From Pseudomonadota bacterium (GTDB lineage Bacteria; Myxococcota_A; UBA796; UBA9615): a DNA stretch of 64,000 nt. How positions within the stretch are numbered: position 1 is the first letter of the stretch; each line of letters starts with the position of its first letter. The notes beneath the pieces were generated by a model. It was not told the origin of the DNA. It saw nothing but the letters and a program-made list of their open reading frames with translations, and made no database searches. The stretch covers positions 1 to 64,000 of the forward strand of contig JAAESI010000047.1 of the NCBI GenBank assembly GCA_024229515.1, written 5' to 3'. Positions 43,800 to 56,404 of this stretch are shown in pieces. The translations under genes and the position numbers were made by a program.

Positions 43800-46228
43800 A
43801 CACGGACGCGGGCGACGGACGGGCCAGCAGGTAGCCCTGCGCCTGGGCGATTCCCAGATCGCGCACCAGGGCGAGATCGTGATCACGCTCGACTCCCTCG
43901 GCGACGAGGACCGCCCCCAGCGGCTCGAGCATGGCGACCAGCCGCCCGAGGCGCGCCCGCGCTGCCGGCCGGCCGAAGCACCATCCACGAAGCGACGGTC
44001 CAGCTTGATCACGTCAGGCTGGAGCAGCACGAGCGCCTCCACCGGCGTGCGACCGAAACCGACGTCGTCCAAGGCGATCTTGATCCCCGCGGAGCGCAAG
44101 CGATCTGCCGCGGCCGCCAGGACCGCGGGGTTCCCCAGAAACTGCTGTTCACTGATCTCGACGCAGAACCGGCCGCACGCCCGGTCCGGCGGGAAGAGCT
44201 CCAGCAGGCGCTGCGGCTTCACTGAAAGCAACGTCGACGGGAACAGGTTCAGGTGGATCTGGAGCCCGTCGGGGACCGACTCCGCCGCCGCCAGACCTTC
44301 GCGAAGGCAGTCCAGATCGACCTTCGTGAGGAGGTCGTGTTCCGAGGCGAGCGCCAGCAGTTCCACGGGTGAGAAGAAGGGTCCATCGGGCCCTCGGGTC
44401 AGCATCTCGTAGCCGACCAGCCGCCCCCCCCCGCGTCTCGAAGATCGGCTGCGCCCAGGCCCTCGCCGCGGTTCCCCCGCGCAACGCCTCCAGGGCGTCA
44501 GCGACCGGGTCCCTGACGTCGCGGTCCGGCTGGAGGATGGCCTGATCCGTGACGAAGTTCTTGCCCGCGCTCTTGCTCGCGCGAAGCCCGCGACGGGTGG
44601 CGATCAGCGCCTCTTCGACGGACACCGCATCGGCGCTCACCGGCGCGATCGAGATGCTCGCGGTGACCCGCACATCGGCGCCGTGGGCGATCATCGGCTG
44701 GGCGAGCCCGAGGCGGATCCGCTCGCCCACCGCCCGGGCTGCGCTGGCTTCGCAACAGCCGAGGATCACGAGGAACTCGTCGCCGCCCAGCCGCCCCACC
44801 TCGTCCGAGGTTCGGAGCACTTCCCGGACACGCCTCGCGACCTCCTTCAGCACCACGTCGCCGACCGCATGGCCCAGCCCCTCGTTCACCCGCTTGAAGT
44901 CGTCCAGGTCGATGAGGAGGGCGTAGATGGTCCCGTCTTCCCGCCGGGCGCGAGCGGACTCCTGCTCCAACGTGCGCTCCAGCCCCCGCCGGTTCAACAG
45001 GCCCGTCAACGGGTCGAATCGGGCCAACGCCTCCAGCCGGTCGTTGGCCTGGCGCAGGCGGGCGTTGAGTTCCCGGAGTACTCCCTCCGCCGCCCGGTGG
45101 GCCACCGCGTCGCGGAGGGTCAGCATCCGAGCTGACCGCCCCTCCCACCGGGTGGTCTGGGCATGGATCTCGAGCAGCAGGGAGCCGTCCGTTCGGGGCA
45201 GCTCCACGAGGGCGATCTGCTGCCCATCAGGGGGAGCGTGGGGGAACGGCGACCCGACAAGCTCGTCGTAGGAGCGCTCCAGGAGCGCCACCGCGGCGGG
45301 GTTCGCGAACGACACCCGGCCGTCCCCTCCCCCCAGGACGACGATGCCGTCGGCAACCTCACTGACGGAACCGGAGGAACCGGGCAGCTCGGCGCCGATG
45401 ACATTCAGACGGGCCAGCAGAGCCTGCCGCTCCAGCGCGTAGCCCACCCTTGCAAGCAACAAGTCCCCCGTGAGCTCCTGCTTCAGGATGTAGGCCTGCG
45501 CGCCGCAGCCGACCGCCTGTGCGGCGACGCGCCGGTCCTCGTTTCCGCTGAGCACCACGACCCGGTCGATTCGGCGCCAGCGTCTGCACGCGCACGAACG
45601 TCTCCAACCCATTGCAGTCAGGCAGCCCGAGGTCCGTCAGGATGAGATCTGGCGCGTGCTCGCCCACGAGGGTCTCGGCCTCGGCGATGGAGCGAGCGCT
45701 GCGGATGCGCACCGCCTTCCCGCCGGCCGTCTCCTCCAGGAGGGCTTCCACGAGTGCGGCGACCGCGGGGTCGTCCTCCACGTGGAGCAGGTCGATCCCG
45801 ACCGCGGAGATCCGCTCCAGGCCCGAGCCGAAGAACGCGCGCGCCGTGCGTTGGCGGACCGCGCGGTCGACCGCCTGGATCAGCTGGTCCGGAGCAACCG
45901 GCTTGCGGAGGAAGTCGAAGACGCCCTCCCGCAGGGCACCCACGACCGTCTTGAGCTCGGCCGCCCCCGTGTGGATCAGGGCGACGAGGCTGGGATCAGC
46001 GGCCCTCGCGGTGCGGACGAGCTCCAGCCCGGTCGGTGGGCCCATCCGGTGATCGGTGATGAGGATGTCGATCCCGCCACGATTGAGGCGCCTGGCAGCG
46101 GCCGCGGGATCTCCCTCCGCTTCGACATGGAAGCCGGCATCGCCGAGCAGCCGTGTGACGGCGCCAAGGCAACTCGGATCATTATCAACGACGAGGATGC
46201 TGACTTGACCTCGGGTCATCGACCCCAA
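43765..46228 (-). pseudogene. Frameshifted REC-REC-PAS-GGDEF-EAL signalling gene
   Basis: Read across three frame changes, this is one gene of about 820 codons. Part 1 (46228 to about 45575): receiver 1 (VDNDPS..LITDHRMGPPTG..LRKPVAPDQ) and receiver 2 (LHVEDDPA..LILTDLGLPDCNG). Part 2 (to about 44430): rest of receiver 2 (VVVLSGNEDR..ILKQEL), a PAS-like region (VADGIVVLGGGDGRVSFANPAA), a coiled coil and an intact GGDEF domain (DPLTGLLNRRGLERTL..RLGGDEFLVIL). Part 3 and 4: EAL domain (GYEMLTRGPDG, KIALDDVGFGRTP, VIKLDRRFV, then after a shift AEGVERDHDL..GYLLARP). Breaks near 45575 and at the nine-base G run (44424-44432) need one base removed; that near 43970 needs one added. Genuine decay or sequence error cannot be separated here. 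Confidence 0.75.
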
Positions 46229-46244
46229 GTCTAACCGGCCGGCT

Positions 46245-49187
<2,943 letters not shown>

Positions 49188-49483
49188 GCTGAGGGCAGGT
49201 TCGCCCCACCCTCGAACTCCGTTCCAACGTCACAAGTGACGGGCCCCTGGAACGGGGTCGTTTTGTTTTCTAGCACAGTCCTTCACAACTGCTTCACAAA
49301 TTCTTGACGTCTTTTGCAAAGCACTGTGGTTTCACATCAGCGAGACTCCTAAGTCCCTGAAAACACAAAGGGATCGCGACGCGATGCGCCACGATCCCCA
49401 ACTCCTTATCCGGGGATTCCCCACACCCAATGGAGAAGGTCCCGGTACCCAGTCCTTGTGTTAGCGCTGCTCTCCGGACGGTG
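49188..49483. promoter_or_regulatory. 296-bp intergenic region: nested inverted repeats, U-tract and Pho-box-like direct repeats
   Basis: No gene is seen here. Elements: an inverted repeat CCGTTCCA (49219-49226) / TGGAACGG (49248-49255) enclosing CGTCAC-AA-GTGACG (49228-49241) and followed on the plus strand by GTTTTGTTTT (49260-49269), as in an intrinsic terminator; and two direct CTTCACAA copies (49281-49288, 49292-49299) with an 11-bp period, like a PhoB-type box. The region is more AT-rich than its surroundings and probably holds the promoter of the Kelch gene on the minus strand; function is inferred. Confidence 0.45.
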
Positions 49484-51391
49484 TCAAGGAGTCCACAGCA
49501 CCCGGTCGGAGCTGCAGACGACAGCCCCGTCGACGTCGCCGCAGGTGCGGAAGGGGACGCGCGTCTCCGGCATCAGGCCCGGAGTCCAGCCGTGCCAGAA
49601 GACGGCCGACGAGGTGCCCACGCTGCTGGAGTCGTCGTACTCGGCCGGCCAGCCCGGCCCCCGCTCCCACCAGCCGAGGCCACCCGGGCGGAGGGTCCAA
49701 CGCACGTTGGTGCGGTCTTCTTCGAAGGTCGCGCCGACCTCGGTGATGGCGGGGAACGGACGGTCGACGGCGACGCCCGGTCCGACGGCGGCGCGCAGCT
49801 GCCCGGCGACGGCCCGGAGCGTGCCGGGATCGGAGTGCGGTGAGGGGTCGACCTGGCCGGCGGCGACCCGGGTCTCGACCTGGTCGGCGAGTTCATCCAG
49901 CGAATCGGCGTCGTGCCGAAGCCAGGAGGCGAGGTCGTCGTTGGGGGCCTCCTGCCAAACCCGGAGGGTGACGTCGGCGTTGACGAGGAGGCGCCACGCG
50001 CGGGTCTGCTGCTCCAGCGCGAGGGTGCCCTGCTGGAGCTCTTCGAAGTCGTCAGGATCGAGCGACGCGGAGGCGAGCTGGACCGCATCGAAGGCGGCGG
50101 CGGCGAGCGAGTGCCCCTCGGCTCCCCACTGGTGAATCGCCACGAGGTCGCTCTGCGAGGGGAAGGCGAGCGTCTCCCACCGATCCGCCCAGCGGTCGTC
50201 CCACGGCCGGGGGTCGTCCCACGTCAAAGGAAGCTCCCGGGCGCCGGCCCCGACGTCCGCGACGGCGATGCCCAGCGGGTGCGTGGCGAGCTCCAAGGCC
50301 CGTCCGGTGGCTCCCAGGGCGGCCGCGAGGGACGCGGTGTCCTCCAACTCGGGAGCGAGCCCGAAGCGCTCGCCCGTCCACTCCAGCGCCAACGTCTCGG
50401 GCGTCACCTCGAGCTCTCGGAAGAGGCGGAGGGCGAACTCGAGGTTGGCGACGGCGAGCCCATCCCAGGCGGTTCGAGAGCCGCATTTGGTGTCCGCAAA
50501 CCAGGCGACGACGCCGCGCTCGCGGTCGTGGCCGATCCGGTCGTGGAGGCGCCGCGGGAACAGCAAGAGGGCGTCCGTGTCGCCGTAGCTCTGGCCGCAC
50601 AGATCCAGATCGGCGACCACCTCGCGGTTCGCCCCCTCATCCAGCGTGGGGTTGTCCGCGGCCCAGCGATGCGAAGGGCCGCGATGACCAGACGCGCGCA
50701 CTCGCGCGTGAGCACCGACGCCCTCGTCCAGCGCCGTCGCCATCACCTCGCCGAGGTCGACATCGGGGGCCGCGACCGTCAGCGCGTCCATCCACCAGCC
50801 GGACCGGCCGTGATCGTCCAGCGCGACATCGAAGGCGCCGTAGACCGCGTTGAGGCGGTTGGCCTGGCCCGCCGCCCCGACCGTGTCGCACGGGGTGCAG
50901 GTGCAGGGCACGTCCCAGGGGGCGACGTCAGCGGCCAGATCGATCGACACCTCGTCGATCTCGGGGTGCGCAAGGAGCAGGGACGCCAGCGCCGTGGACC
51001 GGCCCGCGAGGGTGGCGTCGTCGGTGGGGTGCTCCGGGTCGAAGCACATCGACGCGGGCACATCCGTGCCGAGGGCCGCCACCTGCACGCCAACGCCAAT
51101 GTCCGGCTCCGACCCCAGCGCCTCCGAGAGGGTGCCGAGCGCCTCGACCGTCGCCGCTTCCGGGCCGCCATCCAACGTCGGGGCGAGCTCCCCGGCGAGC
51201 ACGATGCCGGTGGGCCGGAGCGCCTCCCGCGTCGCCAACGCCTGGTCCAGCGAATCGCTGTCGTGAACCACCAGACTCATGCCCGCGATGCGTACGACCG
51301 GGGCGATCGGAGGTTGCTCGGGGGGCACGGTGGTCGTCTCGCAGCCGAGCATGGCGACGGAGGGGAGCAACAGGAGCAGCAGGTTCCGCAT
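49484..51391 (-). CDS. Large lipoprotein, possibly glycoside-hydrolase-like TIM barrel
   Basis: 635 residues. MRNLLLLLLPSVAMLGC gives a clear lipobox. The mature protein alternates helices and strands; the segment IDEVSIDLAADVAPWDVPCTCTPCDTV with a short Cys cluster, followed by NRLNAVYGAFDVALDD, faintly recalls alpha-glucuronidase-type (GH67-like) barrels, but I cannot confirm catalytic acids. Trp-rich strands near the end (WTLRPGGLGWWERGPGW) suggest a beta sandwich. It is divergent from the thioesterase gene with 32 bp between. TACACT lies 7 nt before its ATG, separated only by seven G. Treat function as unknown. Confidence 0.6.
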   Translation of the reverse strand: MRNLLLLLLPSVAMLGCETTTVPPEQPPIAPVVRIAGMSLVVHDSDSLDQALATREALRPTGIVLAGELAPTLDGGPEAATVEALGTLSEALGSEPDIGVGVQVAALGTDVPASMCFDPEHPTDDATLAGRSTALASLLLAHPEIDEVSIDLAADVAPWDVPCTCTPCDTVGAAGQANRLNAVYGAFDVALDDHGRSGWWMDALTVAAPDVDLGEVMATALDEGVGAHARVRASGHRGPSHRWAADNPTLDEGANREVVADLDLCGQSYGDTDALLLFPRRLHDRIGHDRERGVVAWFADTKCGSRTAWDGLAVANLEFALRLFRELEVTPETLALEWTGERFGLAPELEDTASLAAALGATGRALELATHPLGIAVADVGAGARELPLTWDDPRPWDDRWADRWETLAFPSQSDLVAIHQWGAEGHSLAAAAFDAVQLASASLDPDDFEELQQGTLALEQQTRAWRLLVNADVTLRVWQEAPNDDLASWLRHDADSLDELADQVETRVAAGQVDPSPHSDPGTLRAVAGQLRAAVGPGVAVDRPFPAITEVGATFEEDRTNVRWTLRPGGLGWWERGPGWPAEYDDSSSVGTSSAVFWHGWTPGLMPETRVPFRTCGDVDGAVVCSSDRVLWTP

Positions 51392-51423
51392 CCCCCCCAG
51401 TGTAGCTACCCTCTTGCCCGATC
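51392..51423. promoter_or_regulatory. 32-bp divergent promoter region
   Basis: Minus strand: TACACT (51404-51399), then seven G, then the ATG at 51391. Plus strand: TACCCT (51407-51412) 11 nt before the ATG at 51424. The hexamers are 2 bp apart and a TAGCTA palindrome lies between them. Confidence 0.4.
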
Positions 51424-51903
51424 ATGGGAGACGACAGCTACCTCGCTCAGATCCAGCACTTCATGCAGGTGGGGATCCCCTTCAACAAGTTCCTCGGACT
51501 TGAGGCCGTCGAGGTCAGCAAGGGCTACGCCGTGCTGCGCCTCCCCTTCCGCGAAGAGTTCGTGGGCGACCCCACCCGGCCGGCGCTGCACGGAGGCACG
51601 ATCTCGATGCTCGTGGACACCGCCGGAGGGGCGGCCGTGTTCACCGCCGGCGACCCGGGCGACACCTGCTCCACCATCGATCTGCGGATCGACTACCTCC
51701 GCCGGGGGGAGCTGACCGACCTGATCGCCGAAGCGAGGGTCGTCCGGCTCGGCAACCGAGTCGGCGTCGCACGCATCCAGGTGTTTCAGGACAGCATCGA
51801 GGACCCCGACGCCGGACGTCGGCTCATCGCGGAAGCGACCGCAGTCTACAACCTACGCCGGGCCCACGAGGCGACCGGTCAGTTCGTCCTCGAGCGCCGG
51901 TAG
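51424..51903 (+). CDS. PaaI-type hotdog-fold acyl-CoA thioesterase
   Basis: 159 residues. FNKFLGLEAVEVSKGYAVLRLPF followed by PALHGGTISMLVDTAGGAAV is the PaaI/YdiI-type hotdog signature: the HGG-T segment precedes the central helix that carries the acidic catalytic Asp (in LVDTAGG). STIDLRIDYLRRGELTDLIAEARVVRLGNRVGVARIQVF is the second strand group. It should hydrolyse acyl-CoA or a related thioester; substrate unknown. Its last 25 bp overlap the convergent FG-GAP gene. Confidence 0.92.
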   Translation: MGDDSYLAQIQHFMQVGIPFNKFLGLEAVEVSKGYAVLRLPFREEFVGDPTRPALHGGTISMLVDTAGGAAVFTAGDPGDTCSTIDLRIDYLRRGELTDLIAEARVVRLGNRVGVARIQVFQDSIEDPDAGRRLIAEATAVYNLRRAHEATGQFVLERR

Positions 51904-53627
51904 CCGACCAGGCCGAGCAGGAGCAGACCGCCCAGGCCCGCCGCCGCACGAACGTTGGGCCCTGCCGCCACGCTGCTGTTGCAACTGCAGCCGTCGTCAT
52001 CGTCGTCGTCGTCGTCCCCCGGCGGGTCCGCCGTGTCGTCGTCGTCGGCGGCGTCGTCATCGTCGCCGCAGCCTTCGTTGACCTCGTTGTCGCAGTCGTT
52101 GTCGATGTCGTCCGAGCAGTCCTCGAACGCCAGCGGGCTCACGTCGGCGTTGCTGTCGTCGCAGTCGCCGTTCAGCGTGCTGATGCCGTCGTCATCCTCG
52201 TCGCGGTCGGGCAGCGAGGCGAAGAGGTAGAAGCGTCCGCGGTGGAAGTCGTTCTCGCTGTCGCCGTCGGTGAAGTTGGGCTCGCCGATGATCAGCTCGG
52301 GGAAGCCGTCGCCATCGAAGTCCTCGGTGGCGGCGAGGCTGTTGCCGAACCAGGCGTCCCGGTGAGCACCGACCATCCGGTAATGGGCATCGGACGAGGA
52401 GAGCTCGCCGGACCAGTCGGCGCGGCCGTCGAAGATGTAGACCGCGCCCTGCCCGACGCCGCCGATCGCCGCCTCGGGGCTCCCCACCACCAGCTCCGGG
52501 AAGCCGTCGGCGGGGTTGGACGTGTCGGCCATCAGGGCGACGGTCTCGCCGAACCGGCTGTCGCTGAAGCCGCCCAAGATGGTGCCGTCGGGCACCGCCT
52601 CGAGTCCGTTGGTGTCGCCGAAGTGGATCCAGAGGTTGCCCCGCCCCTCCTGGCCGGGGTCGCCGTCAGCGGTGCTGAGCAGCTCCTGGATGAGGAGGTC
52701 GTCGAAGCCGTCACCGTTGAGGTCGAGCACGTTGAGCGCGCCGCCGAGGCGGTCGCCGCCGCCGATGGTCAGGTCGGGCTCGGCGGCCAGGCCGGCCGCA
52801 GAGCCGTACCAGACGAAGACGCGGCCTTCGTCGTCCTCGCAGCCGGGCGCGCTGACGGCCAGATCGGCCCGGTCGTCGCTGTTGAAGTGCCCCACCGCCA
52901 TGGCCGCGCCGAAGCGGGAGCCGGGGACCTCGTCGCCGCAGCGGCCGATGATCTCGAGCGTCGAGAGCGAGGTCACGTCGCCGAACGGGGCGTCGGAGTA
53001 GTCGATGAAGATCCGCTGGAAGAATGCCGACGCGATGATGATGTCGGCGAGCCCGTCGCCGTCCAGGTCGCCGCCCGCGACCGCGCTGGGCCGAGTCTCC
53101 GGGGCGAGCAGGTCCGTCTCGTCCTGCAGGAAGCCGTCCCACCGGGCGACCGAATCGGGGGCGCCCATGAGGGCGGGCCAGTCGTCCCCCTGGCCGGCGT
53201 ACAGCAGGACCTTGCCGGCCTTCGAGGCGTTCGGCTCGGCCACGAGGAAGTCACCGACGCCGTCGCCGGTGGCGTCGGGGATGAAGGCGAACTCGAACAC
53301 GGAGTCCCCGCCCACCTTGCCGTCGCTGACGTCGACGGACGACCAGTCGGCGACGCCGCTCTGGGGGGCTCCGTCGGCACTGCCGAAGTAGACCCGGAGG
53401 ATCGAATCGAACGTCACCGGCCCTTCGTCCTGCGGCGAACTGACCACGAAGTCGGAGTAGCCGTCCCCGTTCAGATCGCCCGGCGCCGCCGCCGCCCACC
53501 CCAGGCTGTCGATGTACTGCGCCCCGAGCCAACGCTTGCCGACGTTGTCGAGGTCGATGTCGAGCGGTTCGGTAGCCGCGGAAGCGGGGACGAGGAGGGC
53601 GAGCAGAAGCAGCGGAGTTCGACGCAT
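51879..53627 (-). CDS. Exported FG-GAP repeat protein with MYXO-CTERM-like tail
   Basis: 582 residues from the ATG at 53627, which gives the signal MRRTPLLLLALLVPASAA and lies 7 nt after TAGACT. Seven or so FG-GAP/integrin-type beta-propeller units are visible, each with a DLNGDGYSDFVVSSP-like Ca loop (PGDLNGDGYSDF, IPDATGDGVGDF, GGDLDGDGLADI, VGHFNSDDRADL, VLDLNGDGFDDL, ATEDFDGDGFPEL). One MopE-like unit (GDCDDSNADVSPLAFEDC), an Asp linker and a tail CSCNSSV..LGGLLLLGLVGYRRSR follow. It is probably surface-anchored. Divergent from the PHP-domain protein. Confidence 0.88.
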   Translation of the reverse strand: MRRTPLLLLALLVPASAATEPLDIDLDNVGKRWLGAQYIDSLGWAAAAPGDLNGDGYSDFVVSSPQDEGPVTFDSILRVYFGSADGAPQSGVADWSSVDVSDGKVGGDSVFEFAFIPDATGDGVGDFLVAEPNASKAGKVLLYAGQGDDWPALMGAPDSVARWDGFLQDETDLLAPETRPSAVAGGDLDGDGLADIIIASAFFQRIFIDYSDAPFGDVTSLSTLEIIGRCGDEVPGSRFGAAMAVGHFNSDDRADLAVSAPGCEDDEGRVFVWYGSAAGLAAEPDLTIGGGDRLGGALNVLDLNGDGFDDLLIQELLSTADGDPGQEGRGNLWIHFGDTNGLEAVPDGTILGGFSDSRFGETVALMADTSNPADGFPELVVGSPEAAIGGVGQGAVYIFDGRADWSGELSSSDAHYRMVGAHRDAWFGNSLAATEDFDGDGFPELIIGEPNFTDGDSENDFHRGRFYLFASLPDRDEDDDGISTLNGDCDDSNADVSPLAFEDCSDDIDNDCDNEVNEGCGDDDDAADDDDTADPPGDDDDDDDDGCSCNSSVAAGPNVRAAAGLGGLLLLGLVGYRRSRTN

Positions 53628-53673
53628 GACGGGAAGTCTATACGCACTTGAGACGCGTGATAGCGTCCCGTCG
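53628..53673. promoter_or_regulatory. 46-bp divergent promoter region
   Basis: Minus strand: TAGACT (53640-53635) 7 nt before the ATG at 53627. Plus strand: TAGCGT (53661-53666) 7 nt before the ATG at 53674. Neither gene has a visible ribosome-binding site. Confidence 0.42.
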
Positions 53674-56394
53674 ATGTTCGCCTTCCGCTTCGTTTTCGTT
53701 CTCCTCGCCGCCGGCTCGCTGCTCGGCTGCCCCACCCCAGAGCCGGTCGAGCCGCCGACCCCCGACCCCGGGGACGGTGTGGATCCCACGGTGGCCGCAG
53801 CCGCCGGGGAAGCCCGCGCGGGCCGGATTCGCGACGGCGGAGAAGCCGCGCTGTTCGGCGGACTCGCCGCCGAAGGCCAGGCCGGCGACGTGATGATCTA
53901 CAACGACCGCGTTCGGTTCATCGTGCAGGGGGCCTACCGCTCCCATGGCTACATCGACACCGGCGGCAGCATCATCGACGCGGACATCGTGCGCCCCGAG
54001 GGGCAGCTGGGCCGCGACCCGATCGACGACGTCTTCATCTCCCACGGCATCGGCTGGCTGTTCCACGCCGACACGGTCGAGGTGGCCTCCGCGGGAGGCG
54101 ACGGCGTGGCCGCCCGCATCCGCGCAACGGGGGGGCTGGTCCGGTGGCAGTTCATCGAGGGGGCGGTGGAGGCGACCGACCCGATCCTCCCCGACGTCGA
54201 CGTCGCGATGGTGGTCGACTACACGCTGCAGCCCGACTCCCACACCGTGCGCGTCGAGGCGACGTACACCAGCAACGGCATCGACGACGCCAACCTCAAC
54301 CCGTCGATCGGGTGGCTCGCCTCGGACGAGGACCTGGCCGCGTGGGCCGCGGACCAGGGGCTGGAGCCGACTGATCTGAACGACCTCGCCGCCATCGGCG
54401 CCGTCGGGAGCAGCGGCGAGGCGTCCTACAGCTTCTGGCCCGACCACGGGGAGCTCAACTCGCTCGGGATCGCCGCCCTGGTGTCGTCCGCCGGCATCTC
54501 CGCCACGACGATGGGCTGGTCGATCGTGACCCAGGGTGAGTCGGTGACGTTCGTCCAGAACATCACCGTCGCCCCGGACGCGCTGACCGCCGAGGCCGAG
54601 CGTCACACCGCCCAGGCCAACGATCTGGGCACGGTGACGGGCATCGTCGCCAGCGACGGCGAAGGGATCGCGGGCGCCCGCGTGTGGTTCGTCGAGCCGG
54701 GCGTGGACGAGCCGCGCATCGCCGGCTTCGCGGTCACCGATGCGGACGGCCGATACACCGGGCAGGTCCCGGTGGGGCCGTGGGAGGCCTACGCCGTCGG
54801 CCGATCCGAGGGTGAAATCGTCGACCTCCCGGAGTCGTCGGGCCGCTACGCCCCCTACGCCGCCGGCAGCGTGAACGACCGCCAGTTGGCGGTGCTGCGG
54901 GGCGACGAGGAAGCGGTCGCCCTCCCGTTCGCCACGGGCTGGCCCACCGCCGCCCCCACGCCGGTGTCCGTGACCGTCGGAGGAACCGCCGAGCTGGATC
55001 TTGAGATGCCCCCCCGAGGCACGCTCCGGGTGACGATCGAAGACGATGCGGGGGCCCCGCTGCCGGCCTTCATCGACATCGTGCGCACCGGGGGAGACGA
55101 CCCCGCCGGCGCGGTCCCCGCCAACCTCCACGAGCACCTGGGAATCGGCGAGTCGGGCACCCGGTTCGCCCGGGTCTGGCTCACCGACGGGGAGATCGAC
55201 ATTCCGATCCCGCCCGGCATCTACCAGCTCGACGTCGAGCATTCGTTCCGCCACGACCGGGCGCGCCTCGAGAACGTCGAAGTGACCGCCGGGGAGACGA
55301 CCACGGCGGCCGCGGTGCTGGCGAAGGTCGTGCTCCACGACGGCTGGCTGGCCATGGACTCGCACCTCCACGCGGCACCGTCGAACGACGGACAGCTCCC
55401 CATGGAGCACCGCATCGCGACCTGCGCGGCGACGGGCGTGGATCTCCCGATCAACACCGACCACGACCGCATGGCCGACTACCGGCCGCTGGCCGAGGCG
55501 ATGGGGGTCTCCGACCGGCTGAACATCTTCCCCGGCGTCGAGGTCTCGCCCGTGCTGCGCGGCCACTTCAACCTGTTCCCGGTCGAGCCCGACCAGGACC
55601 TGATCAACGGCGGCGCGGAGCCCTGGTGGGAGATCCCGGCGGACCAGAACGAGTTCCTCGCCCGCGTGCGCGACTCCGGGAACGAGAACTCGATCGTCCA
55701 GATCAACCACGGACGCGACGGGATGATGGACTTCGCCAGCTACGACCCCGTCAGCGGAATGGCGGGGGACGAGAACCGCTGGTCGTGGGACTTCGACGCG
55801 TTCGAGCTCATCAACGGCAGCGGCCGGGGAAGCTTCACCGAGCTGCGGGAGGACTGGTTCAGCTTCACCAACCTGGGTCGGCGCAAGCTCCCCACGGGCG
55901 TCTCCGACAGCCACGGCCGCGGCTCCCCGTGCGGGTACGGCCGGACCGACGTCTTCCTCGACACCGACGATCCCGCCAGCGTCACCCCGGCGATGCTCGC
56001 CGAGGCGCTCCGCGCGGGTCACACGGTCGTGGCGGGGGGCACCACGCTGCGCGCGACGGTCGACGATGGGGCGCTGCCCGGGGACACGGTCACGGGCGGC
56101 AGCCACACCATCACCGGCCGGGTGCTCGCCCCCGCGTGGATGGCTCCGGGCCCCCTCCGACTGATCCGCAACGGCGAGATCATCGACACGATCGAGCTCG
56201 CCGACGAGCCGACCGATGGACTCTGGTTGGAGCATGCCTTCGCCCTCGAGGACAGCGAGGACGCCTGGTACGTGCTCGAGACCGAGGGCGCCAGCCAGAT
56301 GGGCGGCGTGTGGCGCGGGGGCGTGCCCTACGCGGCCACCAACGTCGTCTACGTGGACGTCGCCGGCGACGGATGGGACGCGCCGGGGCTGTAG
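53674..56394 (+). CDS. CehA/McbA-type PHP-domain metallohydrolase lipoprotein
   Basis: 906 residues from the ATG at 53674 (signal peptide with lipobox LLGC). Residues about 30-480 are beta-rich and include a carboxypeptidase-regulatory-like segment (GIVASDGEGIAGARVWFV). The PHP domain spans about 555-760: DSHLHAAPS (from residue 562), INTDHDRMADY, FPGVEVSP, IVQINHGRDGMMDF and VSDSHGRG (near 745) supply the His/Asp/Glu metal ligands. Such CehA/McbA-type proteins hydrolyse esters or phosphoesters. A beta domain closes the protein. The substrate is unknown, and the lipid anchor suggests action at the cell envelope. Confidence 0.85.
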   Translation: MFAFRFVFVLLAAGSLLGCPTPEPVEPPTPDPGDGVDPTVAAAAGEARAGRIRDGGEAALFGGLAAEGQAGDVMIYNDRVRFIVQGAYRSHGYIDTGGSIIDADIVRPEGQLGRDPIDDVFISHGIGWLFHADTVEVASAGGDGVAARIRATGGLVRWQFIEGAVEATDPILPDVDVAMVVDYTLQPDSHTVRVEATYTSNGIDDANLNPSIGWLASDEDLAAWAADQGLEPTDLNDLAAIGAVGSSGEASYSFWPDHGELNSLGIAALVSSAGISATTMGWSIVTQGESVTFVQNITVAPDALTAEAERHTAQANDLGTVTGIVASDGEGIAGARVWFVEPGVDEPRIAGFAVTDADGRYTGQVPVGPWEAYAVGRSEGEIVDLPESSGRYAPYAAGSVNDRQLAVLRGDEEAVALPFATGWPTAAPTPVSVTVGGTAELDLEMPPRGTLRVTIEDDAGAPLPAFIDIVRTGGDDPAGAVPANLHEHLGIGESGTRFARVWLTDGEIDIPIPPGIYQLDVEHSFRHDRARLENVEVTAGETTTAAAVLAKVVLHDGWLAMDSHLHAAPSNDGQLPMEHRIATCAATGVDLPINTDHDRMADYRPLAEAMGVSDRLNIFPGVEVSPVLRGHFNLFPVEPDQDLINGGAEPWWEIPADQNEFLARVRDSGNENSIVQINHGRDGMMDFASYDPVSGMAGDENRWSWDFDAFELINGSGRGSFTELREDWFSFTNLGRRKLPTGVSDSHGRGSPCGYGRTDVFLDTDDPASVTPAMLAEALRAGHTVVAGGTTLRATVDDGALPGDTVTGGSHTITGRVLAPAWMAPGPLRLIRNGEIIDTIELADEPTDGLWLEHAFALEDSEDAWYVLETEGASQMGGVWRGGVPYAATNVVYVDVAGDGWDAPGL

Positions 56395-56404
56395 GGCCTT
56401 GCAG

